A stretch of 64,000 bases of DNA. Source: Paracoccaceae bacterium (GTDB taxonomy: Bacteria > Pseudomonadota > Alphaproteobacteria > Rhodobacterales > Rhodobacteraceae). The position numbers and the translations under genes are program-made. The stretch covers positions 124,001 to 188,000 of the forward strand of contig JALHOL010000004.1 in assembly GCA_022843025.1 (NCBI GenBank), given 5' to 3'. A model generated the notes under the pieces. The model had not been told where the DNA came from. It ran no database searches and saw only the letters and a program-made list of their open reading frames with translations. The number at the start of each line of letters is the position of its first letter. Positions within the stretch are counted from its first letter, which is position 1. This document shows positions 58,037 through 64,000 of the stretch, piece after piece.

Positions 58037-58333
58037 TCATTCTGCGGCGAGCGCGTGGGCGGCCCCGATCTGGGCGCGGCGATCCATATGGATGAGGCAG
58101 GCGCAGCGCAGAAGCGAGGTGAAGTTTTCCGGCTCGCCCCGTTGTTCCAGCACTTCGGAATGGAGTTTGGACACGAAGGCGGGGGTGGTGGTGCCTTCGC
58201 CCGCGGCGATTTCGTCGATGATTTCCCAAAACGCGCGTTCGAGGCGGATGCTGGTGCTTTGGCCGTTCAGCCGCAGGCGGCGGGTGATGCTTTCATATCG
58301 AGCGGGGTCTTGCCCCGCGAAAACCTGGCACAT
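58037..58333 (-). CDS. Ribbon-helix-helix domain protein
   Basis: A 98-residue protein with an Arc-type ribbon-helix-helix DNA-binding core. A beta-strand (SITRRLRLNGQSTSIRLERA) is followed by helices (FWEIIDEIAAGEGTTTPAFVSKL and LHSEVLEQRGEPENFTSLLR). The ATG at 58333 is chosen; the frame runs on upstream without similarity. It probably binds DNA; targets are unknown. It is divergent from the permease pair 181 bases away, so those genes are natural candidates. Confidence 0.78.
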   Translation of the reverse strand: MCQVFAGQDPARYESITRRLRLNGQSTSIRLERAFWEIIDEIAAGEGTTTPAFVSKLHSEVLEQRGEPENFTSLLRCACLIHMDRRAQIGAAHALAAE

Positions 58334-58514
58334 CGGTTGGTCCTCCCTATCGTGATCCCTCCGGCGGATGGATGATGAAGGAAGTAAAGCGGTCTGGGGC
58401 GGGGCAAGGCAAGAGCGGCGGACCAAGACCATAGTCGCAATCGGCATTTGCGATGCGTTGCATGGGGGCAGGATACGTGCAGTGATCGGGGAAGCGGGAT
58501 GCGGGCGGAGACGG

Positions 58515-59381
58515 ATGAAACCCTATCGAAATGAGGCTTGGCTGTTGATGCTGCCTGCGGCGGCGGTGATGGCTTTTGTTGGGGTGATCCCGCTGGTGGC
58601 GGTGTTCAACTATTCCCTGCATGACATCTTTTCCCTGCAGGATGTGCATTGGGTGGGGGTGGAGTGGTATGAAGAGATCGTCACATCCGCCCGGTTTCAC
58701 GCGAGCCTTGGACGGAGCCTGCTGTTTTCCGCCGTGATCCTGCTGGTGCAGGTGCCGCTGGGGGTGGGGATCGCGCTGCTGTTGCGGCGGGCAGGGCGCT
58801 GGGCGGTGGCGGTGCTGATGCTGGTGGCGCTGCCGTTGGTGGTGCCGTGGAACATGATCGCGATGATGTGGCTGGGGCTGATCGACCCGCAGACGGGGAT
58901 CGTGGGGCAGGCGTTGGCGGCGGCGGGGATCGGGTTTGACTGGAAGTTCACCGCGCTGCACACGTGGGTTTTGCTGGTGGTGATGGATACCTGGCACTGG
59001 ATCGGGCTGGTGGTGATCTTGGCCTATGCGGGGCTGTCGGGGATATCGCCGGATTACTATCGCGCAGCGGCGATTGACGGGGCAACGCGTGTGGCGGTGT
59101 TCCGGTTCATCGAATTGCCCAAGATCGCGGGGCCGCTGGGCATCGTGTTGCTGCTGCGGTTTGTGGACAGTTTCATGATCTATACCGAGGCGTTTTCGAT
59201 CAATGCGGGCGGGCCGGATATGGCGACGCATTTTCTGGCGATTGATCTGGGGGAAGAGATCAAGGGGTTCAGCTATGGTTCGGCGGCAGCGCGGTCGATG
59301 GTCTATTTCCTGATCGTGATCACGGTGGTCTGGGCCTTTGTGCGGATCAGCGGCCTGTCGCGGCAAGAGGAGCGGGGATGA
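58515..59381 (+). CDS. Sugar-type ABC transporter permease 1
   Basis: A 288-residue permease of the MalF/UgpA type with six membrane helices. The EAA loop is YYRAAAIDGATRVAVFRFIELPKI (about residues 180-205), which contacts the ATPase. The ATG at 58515 has GGAGACGG upstream. It is coupled by ATGA overlap to permease 2. Substrate cannot be read from permeases alone; no binding protein or ATPase gene is adjacent. Confidence 0.9.
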   Translation: MKPYRNEAWLLMLPAAAVMAFVGVIPLVAVFNYSLHDIFSLQDVHWVGVEWYEEIVTSARFHASLGRSLLFSAVILLVQVPLGVGIALLLRRAGRWAVAVLMLVALPLVVPWNMIAMMWLGLIDPQTGIVGQALAAAGIGFDWKFTALHTWVLLVVMDTWHWIGLVVILAYAGLSGISPDYYRAAAIDGATRVAVFRFIELPKIAGPLGIVLLLRFVDSFMIYTEAFSINAGGPDMATHFLAIDLGEEIKGFSYGSAAARSMVYFLIVITVVWAFVRISGLSRQEERG

Positions 59382-60169
59382 GGGGGGTGGTTCTGCGAGT
59401 GGCCATCTTTGCGGCCTTGGCAGCATTCATCCTGTTGCCGTTGGCGCAGACATTTCTGCTGTCTTTCATGTCCACCCTACCGCGCGACGGGATGGTTGAA
59501 GGGGAGTGGAGCCTGATCAACTATCGCAACATCGCGGCGGATCCGGCGCTAACTGGGTCAATTATCAATTCGATGATCTATGTGCTGCTGAATGTGGCGC
59601 TTTGCATCGGGGCGGGGTTGCCTGCGGCCTATGCGCTGTCGCGGTATCGGTTCGTGGGGGACCGGCATTTCCTGTTCCTGCTGTTGGCGTTCCGGGTGAC
59701 GCCGCCGGTGGTTCTGTCGCTGCCGATCTTCATTCTGTTTGCCAATGTGGGGCTGGTGAACACGCCGGTGGGGATTGCGCTGGTGCATTGCCTGTTCAAC
59801 CTGCCCATCGCGATCTGGATTCTGGAAAGCTTCATTTCCGCGGTGCCGAAGGAGTTTGACGAGACGGCCTTTATCGACGGCCATTCTTTGCCATCCTTCA
59901 TGCTGCGCCATCTGGTGCCGGCGATTGCGCCGGGGATCGGGGTGGCGGCGTTTTTCTGTTTCATCTTTTCCTGGGTGGAGGTGGTCTTTGCCCGCATCCT
60001 GACGGTGACGGCAGGCAAGCCGATCACCATGGCGATCAACGCCCTTTTCGGGTTTCAGACGGATATCGGGCTTGTCATGGCGATGACGGTGGTGTCACTG
60101 GTGCCGGGGCTGGGGATGATCTGGTTCGTTCGCAACCACATCGCGCGGGGGTTCGTGATGCGCGCCTGA
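59378..60169 (+). CDS. Sugar-type ABC transporter permease 2
   Basis: A 263-residue permease of the MalG/UgpE type, again with six helices, the EAA-type loop EFDETAFIDGHSLPSFMLRHLVPAI (about 155-180) and a final FVRNHIARGFVMRA. It pairs with the preceding gene as a heterodimeric channel. The 265 bases downstream (60170-60434) hold no gene. Confidence 0.9.
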   Translation: MRGVVLRVAIFAALAAFILLPLAQTFLLSFMSTLPRDGMVEGEWSLINYRNIAADPALTGSIINSMIYVLLNVALCIGAGLPAAYALSRYRFVGDRHFLFLLLAFRVTPPVVLSLPIFILFANVGLVNTPVGIALVHCLFNLPIAIWILESFISAVPKEFDETAFIDGHSLPSFMLRHLVPAIAPGIGVAAFFCFIFSWVEVVFARILTVTAGKPITMAINALFGFQTDIGLVMAMTVVSLVPGLGMIWFVRNHIARGFVMRA

Positions 60170-60245
60170 CGGCTTGCGCAGCGTCACGGCCGCAGGGAAA
60201 GGGTGAAGGTTCGGCGATTCGGCCATCCGTTTCGGCACTTGGCCT

Positions 60246-60263
60246 GCCCGTTCGGCAACGGGC
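60246..60263. other. Inverted repeat after the permease pair
   Basis: GCCCGTT-CGGC-AACGGGC, a 7-bp perfect stem, lies 77 bases past the permease stop. It has no U-run. It could be a weak terminator or an operator. Confidence 0.35.
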
Positions 60264-60387
60264 CAGTTGATAACCGCAGGATGTAAGGCGCGCAGAACGC
60301 AACCCAGACGCAAAACGATCCACAGAAAAATGGCAAGATTGCGGCAAACGTGACGGCTGTGTCGTTAATACCTATTGCCAGATCAGC

Positions 60388-60402
60388 GGGTGAGGATCAC
60401 CC
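60388..60402. promoter_or_regulatory. Inverted repeat just upstream of the VPLPA-like gene
   Basis: GGGTGA-GGA-TCACCC, 6-bp perfect arms with a 3-base spacer, ends 32 bases before the ATG. It could be an operator or a 5'-UTR hairpin near the ribosome site. Confidence 0.35.
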
Positions 60403-60434
60403 TTGGCAAGAACGCTTTTTCCTAGGGGGATTTC

Positions 60435-60971
60435 ATGCGCAAGATACTTGGGGCTTTGGCCTTGACGGCGGCGATGGCCTCTCAGGCCAGTGCGGCGACG
60501 ATCAGTGGCGAGACCAACGCCATCGCCGGACAGACGTATACCTATATTTACAGCCCGGATACGCCGTCGCTGATTCCCGGGTATCTGAGCTATACGATGG
60601 ATATCGCCGTGAATTCCTCAAGCAATCCGTCGACCGACGTCTGGTTTTCGTTTGCAGGCCCCGTCTATCCGGCCAGCAACGAGTTTTCGTTCGACTGGGT
60701 GTTCGACGTGACCGGCCCGGTTGTTCTGAACGTTCGGTCGGTTCTGGCGACCTTCTTCGCGAGCGATTTTCAGTTCCCCGAGGACACGCAGTTCTTTGTC
60801 AAGGAAGACGGCACGTTGTTCCGTGGCCAGAACAGCGATCCGATCCCGTTGAAGGTTTCGGTGACGTCGGTGGTTCCGATTGGCGGGACACTGCCGTTGA
60901 TGTTGTCGGCGCTGGCCTTGATGGGCTGGGCGGCGCGGCGTCGTGGGAAACACGGCGCCCTTCCCGCCTGA
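60435..60971 (+). CDS. Secreted protein with VPLPA/PEP-CTERM-like sorting tail
   Basis: A 178-residue protein with a signal peptide (1-20, ending SQASA), a beta-rich Ser/Thr-containing mature region without recognised domain, and a C-terminal tripartite tail: VVPIGGTLPLMLSALALMGW followed by AARRRGK. This resembles VPLPA-CTERM signals (short motif, membrane helix, arginine cluster) processed by an exosortase, with VPIGG in place of VPLPA. The ribosome site is AGGGGGA. No exosortase gene is in the window. Confidence 0.78.
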   Translation: MRKILGALALTAAMASQASAATISGETNAIAGQTYTYIYSPDTPSLIPGYLSYTMDIAVNSSSNPSTDVWFSFAGPVYPASNEFSFDWVFDVTGPVVLNVRSVLATFFASDFQFPEDTQFFVKEDGTLFRGQNSDPIPLKVSVTSVVPIGGTLPLMLSALALMGWAARRRGKHGALPA

Positions 60972-60989
60972 GGAAGGACGCCGCTGACT

Positions 60990-62360
60990 TCAGCCCTGAA
61001 GCTGACGACGAAGCATTTGCAGATCGTCGTTCAGCTGGCTGTCGGTTGCCATCAATTCTTCGATCTTGCGCACACCATGCATGATGGTGGTGTGGTCACG
61101 CCCACCAAAGCGGCGGCCGATCTCCGGCAGGCTGCGCGGCGTTAGCTGCTTGGCCAGATACATGGCGATCTGGCGCGGGCGGGCGATGGTGCGCACGCGC
61201 TTGGGACCGATCATGTCGGACAGGCGGATGTTGTAATGTTCGGCGACCTTGCGCTGAATTTCCTCGATCGTCAGTTTGCGATCCGAAGCGCGGAGGATAT
61301 CGGCCAGGCAATCCTGTGCCAGTTCGAGCGTGATTTCGCGGCCTACCAGCGAGGCGAAGGCGAAGAGGCGCGTCAGCGCACCTTCGAGGACGCGGACATT
61401 GGTGGTGATGCGGTGGGCAAGAAATTCAAGCACGCCATCGGCCAGAACGAGACCGCGATACTGGCTGCGATAGAGTTCCACCTTCTGTTGCAGGATGCCG
61501 AGACGGAGTTCGTAATCGGTGGGATGCAGATCGACCACCAGACCGCATTGCAGGCGGGATTTGATGCGATCCTCAAGGTCCTTGATTTCGCCCGGTGCCC
61601 GGTCGGCAGAGATGACGATCTGCTTGTTCTGATCGACCAGCGCGTTGAACGTGTGGAAGAATTCCTCTTGCGTGGAATCCTTGCCCGCGATGAATTGCAC
61701 ATCATCGACCATCAGGACATCAACGGAACGGAACAGTTCCTTGAAATCCATGATCTGACGTTCGCGCAGTGCCTGAACGAAGCGATACATGAATTGTTCG
61801 GCCGACAGGTAAAGCACGCGCAGGTGCGGCTGGCGGGTTTGCAGTTCATGGGCGATGGCGTGCATCAGGTGCGTCTTGCCGAGGCCGACGCCGCCATAAA
61901 GAAACAGCGGGTTGAAGCTGACGGGGCCGCCTTCGGCGACGCGACGGGCAGCCGCATGGGCCAGTTCGTTGGGTTTGCCCACGACGAAGGTGTCGAAGGT
62001 GAAGCGCGCGTCGAGCGGTGCGCCCGGCACCTCATCATGGTCGGTGCCACGGGCGGGCTGCTTGGCCCGCTGCGCCGCAGCCACGGGGCGGGCGGCGGGT
62101 GCCTCGGGCGCGGCGGGGCGGTTTGCCACGGAAAATTCCACCCGGTCGACCTGTGCACCGGCGGTGTTCATCTGGGCGCGGATGTGATCCGAGAAATTGC
62201 GCGAGACCCAATCGCCGAAAAAGGAGGTGGGCACCTCAAAGCGCGCGACCCCTTGTTTGAGGTCGAAGAATTTCAAAGGTTCGATCCAGGTCACATAGTT
62301 GTTTCGGCCAACCCTCTTGATCAGTTCCTCGCGGACCAAACCCCAAGTCTCGTTCGTCAT
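60990..62360 (-). CDS. dnaA: Chromosomal replication initiator DnaA
   Basis: A 456-residue initiator. Domain I is at about 5-80, a Pro/Ala-rich domain II at about 85-120. The AAA+ domain III follows with Walker A GGVGLGKTHL, Walker B VLMVDDVQFI and sensor-2 region. Domain IV (about 365-456) carries the signature VRTIARPRQIAMYLAKQLT and GGRDHTTIMHGV for DnaA-box binding. The ATG at 62360 is the family start (MTNETWGLVREEL). dnaN does not follow; the neighbour is the convergent VPLPA-like gene. Confidence 0.97.
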   Translation of the reverse strand: MTNETWGLVREELIKRVGRNNYVTWIEPLKFFDLKQGVARFEVPTSFFGDWVSRNFSDHIRAQMNTAGAQVDRVEFSVANRPAAPEAPAARPVAAAQRAKQPARGTDHDEVPGAPLDARFTFDTFVVGKPNELAHAAARRVAEGGPVSFNPLFLYGGVGLGKTHLMHAIAHELQTRQPHLRVLYLSAEQFMYRFVQALRERQIMDFKELFRSVDVLMVDDVQFIAGKDSTQEEFFHTFNALVDQNKQIVISADRAPGEIKDLEDRIKSRLQCGLVVDLHPTDYELRLGILQQKVELYRSQYRGLVLADGVLEFLAHRITTNVRVLEGALTRLFAFASLVGREITLELAQDCLADILRASDRKLTIEEIQRKVAEHYNIRLSDMIGPKRVRTIARPRQIAMYLAKQLTPRSLPEIGRRFGGRDHTTIMHGVRKIEELMATDSQLNDDLQMLRRQLQG

Positions 62361-62976
62361 TCTTCCTGACCCGTGCGGCGGCGTGCTTCTGAACCTGTGG
62401 CAGATCCGGCACGCCTGTTGTTGTTGCACCGGCAAATGCCGGGGCTATCGCTTGCGCCTGGGTCGCATAACAGGATTGCGCGCAGTCTTTGGAAGACGGA
62501 ATCGGTTCGTGGCACAGACCCCTTCGCCGGGGTACGCCATAGCCCGTTTCCGACCCCAAGGCCGGCTATGCACAGCAGTTACTGGCCAGATTCGCATCTG
62601 GCCCGATGTGCCGCACCTGATTTCCGCACACAACGTGCAGACACCACAACCCTTTGAATCGCAAACAAAATCGGAGGAGTAAGCACACGCTTGGCAGCAT
62701 TGTGAACCTGTCGATTTCCGTCTGAGATTCCGTCATGTCCCCCAAGGCGAGAGTGAATCGCAGGGTAACGGTAACAAGCCGCAGCGCAGGGGCGCAACCG
62801 AACTTCACGCTTGACAGAAAGATGGTCAGAGCGAATCCGGCGGCCCTTGCAAATGAGCAACGCAGGGCGGCAGAAATGCAGAACTGGCCGGTTCAGACGG
62901 GCCAGAAAAGGCGCAGGGCGCACCCCTTTCGGGATGCGCCCTGTGCGAAAACGGGGGCCTTTTGGCAGGCCGAAAA
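62361..62976. other. 616-base gap between rpsT and dnaA without a gene
   Basis: This stretch holds the dnaA promoter and the rpsT terminator. Only one near-match to a DnaA box is visible (CTATGCACA around 62567, one mismatch to TTATNCACA), and no AT-rich unwinding element. I see no convincing small gene. I do not call it an origin. Confidence 0.6.
62906..62943 (-). terminator. Terminator of rpsT
   Basis: A long stem (CAGGGCGCAYCCC type arms, 62914-62926 with 62931-62943, one mismatch) with loop TTTC/GAAA is followed on the minus strand by CTTTTC. It lies 33 bases after the rpsT stop. Confidence 0.85.
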
Positions 62977-63252
62977 TCAGGCGGCGGGGGTTGCCAGGGC
63001 CTTCACGCGGGCCGCGAGGCGCGAGATTTTGCGCGACACGGTGTTGGCGTGCAGGATGCCTTTGGTCACGCCACGATCAAGTTCGGGCTGGGCGGCGCGC
63101 AGGGCGGCGACAGCAGCTTCGGCATTGCCGGAGGCGATCGCCTCTTCAACCTTGCGGACGAAGGTACGGATACGCGAGCGGCGGGCCTTGTTGATCGCGA
63201 AACGGGTCTCAGATTGACGGGCGCGCTTTTTGGACTGGGCAGTATTTGCCAT
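62977..63252 (-). CDS. rpsT: 30S ribosomal protein S20
   Basis: A 91-residue basic helical protein of the small subunit. It starts [20 protein letters not shown], the family N-terminus, continues with [15 protein letters not shown], and ends in [20 protein letters not shown]. Placement upstream of dnaA on the same strand is conserved in alphaproteobacteria. The 185-base gap on its upstream side (63253-63437) carries its promoter; TATAGC at about 63374-63379 (minus) is a possible -10. Confidence 0.97.
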   Translation of the reverse strand: MANTAQSKKRARQSETRFAINKARRSRIRTFVRKVEEAIASGNAEAAVAALRAAQPELDRGVTKGILHANTVSRKISRLAARVKALATPAA

Positions 63253-63437
63253 GGGCTATTCGATTCCTGTAGGTCTTTGTTTCAGATCGGTTGCACAAAG
63301 ACCCAAGGCTCCGCCCCCCCGAGGAACGGAATCGATTCTTGCCTAAGCGGGCCCACGCGCATGTAACCGGGGGCTATAGGGCAAGCGGGACAGAAAGAAA
63401 AGGCGGAAAATAAGGGGTTTCCCGGCGCGGTCCGGGA

Positions 63438-64000
63438 TCAGCGGTCGCGGAACTGGGGTTCACGCTTTTCAAGGAAGGCGGACATGCCTTCTTTCTGATC
63501 TTCGGTGGCGAAGGCCGCGTTGAACATGCGGCGTTCAAAGAGGATGCCTTCGCGCAGGGTCGTCTCTTGCGCGCGGTTGACGGCTTCTTTGACGATCATG
63601 GTGGTGATTGCGGATTTCTGGGCGATCTTGCCGGCGGCTTTCATCGCCTCGGCCAGAAGGTCCTTGGCGGGGACGACACGGCTGACAAGGCCGCAACGTT
63701 CCGCTTCGGCCGCGTCCATGAACCGTCCGGTGAGGTTCATATCCATCGCCTTGGCTTTGCCGACGGCGCGGGTGAGGCGCTGGGTGCCGCCCATGCCGGC
63801 CACGATGCCGAGGTTGATTTCGGGCTGGCCAAACTTGGCGGTGTCAGCAGCGATGATGAAATCGCACATCATGGCGAGCTCGCAGCCGCCCCCCAGACAA
63901 TAGCCCGCCACAGCGGCGATGACCGGCTTGCGGATGCGGGCGATGGCGTCGGCCTCGGGCGCGAAAAGATCGTCGAAGAAGACCTCGGTAAATGACTTTT
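63438..64000 (-). CDS. Enoyl-CoA hydratase (crotonase), C-terminal part
   Basis: The frame enters from the right edge; about 187 residues are visible and the N-terminus lies outside. Crotonase features: [20 protein letters not shown] (oxyanion-hole glycines and the first catalytic Glu), [20 protein letters not shown] (second catalytic Glu and the GGTQ turn), then a helical C-terminus ending [14 protein letters not shown]. It hydrates trans-2-enoyl-CoA in fatty acid breakdown. It lies upstream of rpsT on the same strand. Confidence 0.93.
   Translation of the reverse strand, partial: KSFTEVFFDDLFAPEADAIARIRKPVIAAVAGYCLGGGCELAMMCDFIIAADTAKFGQPEINLGIVAGMGGTQRLTRAVGKAKAMDMNLTGRFMDAAEAERCGLVSRVVPAKDLLAEAMKAAGKIAQKSAITTMIVKEAVNRAQETTLREGILFERRMFNAAFATEDQKEGMSAFLEKREPQFRDR

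Noticed and set aside
58347-59426. 359-codon minus-strand frame opposite permease 1
   Set aside because: Product is dominated by His, Gln, Arg and Pro; antisense shadow.
62361-62976. Chromosomal origin (oriC)
   Set aside because: Only one imperfect DnaA box and no AT-rich element; not enough support.

Overview
The window is chromosomal DNA from a high-GC alphaproteobacterium, almost certainly a member of the Rhodobacterales (Rhodobacter/Paracoccus-type family). The evidence is the petP-petR regulator pair, the hdac-xseB-ispA-dxs block, an NrnC-type nanoRNase next to a KpsF/LptC/LptA/LptB run, the rimP-nusA-ylxR-infB operon, a VPLPA-like C-terminal sorting tail, a heat-shock promoter of the alphaproteobacterial CTTG-N18-CTTATAT form in front of dnaK, and frequent GTG/TTG starts with 4-base stop/start overlaps. 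Genus cannot be decided from sequence alone. Nearly everything is core genome. No CRISPR array, insertion sequence, prophage or integrase was seen.

Layout: 1-3.9 kb: end of an amidinotransferase-fold enzyme, ilvE, petPR and a secreted unknown. 4.0-8.0 kb: histone-deacetylase-like hydrolase, xseB, ispA, dxs (isoprenoid precursors). 8.0-10.9 kb: one-domain voltage-gated cation channel, TerC-family membrane protein, NAD-binding epimerase-like protein. 11-15.3 kb: AMP nucleosidase, HU, then a DMT transporter, GST and WYL regulator whose leucine codon choice differs from the flanks. 15.3-20 kb: aroC, then a TPP riboswitch driving thiBPQ (thiamine uptake), then tRNA-Leu(CAG). 20.2-25 kb: nrnC, kdsD, lptC-lptA-lptB, hpf, ptsN (Kdo synthesis, LPS export, stress/PTS control). 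25-34.5 kb: surface-glycan region with a double-domain sulfotransferase, a GT14-type enzyme, two duplicated GT2-type enzymes, galU, kdsB, a small secreted unknown, cysQ and an ABC-2 permease. 34.5-39.4 kb: alkB, dnaK, dnaJ, radC. 39.3-44.8 kb: a phosphate-binding-protein/OmpA fusion, an unknown anchored protein and secA. 44.8-47.7 kb: parvulin, argJ, mutT and a 51-residue small protein. 47.8-53.3 kb: infB, ylxR, nusA, rimP. 53.4-58.3 kb: pip, ubiG, a GMC dehydrogenase with its Tat-exported small subunit, a glyoxalase-like protein and a ribbon-helix-helix protein. 58.5-61 kb: an ABC permease pair and a VPLPA-like surface protein. 61-64 kb: dnaA, rpsT and a partial enoyl-CoA hydratase.

The functional thread from 20 to 34.5 kb is the cell envelope: Kdo precursors (kdsD, kdsB), UDP-glucose (galU), LPS export (lptCAB), glycosyltransfer, sulfation and PAP recycling (cysQ). 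The best candidates for something new are the channel with a TLEGWAD selectivity filter, which predicts calcium rather than sodium selectivity, and the coupled glycosyltransferase/sulfotransferase operon. No clear-cut, wholly novel multi-gene defence or mobile system was found.
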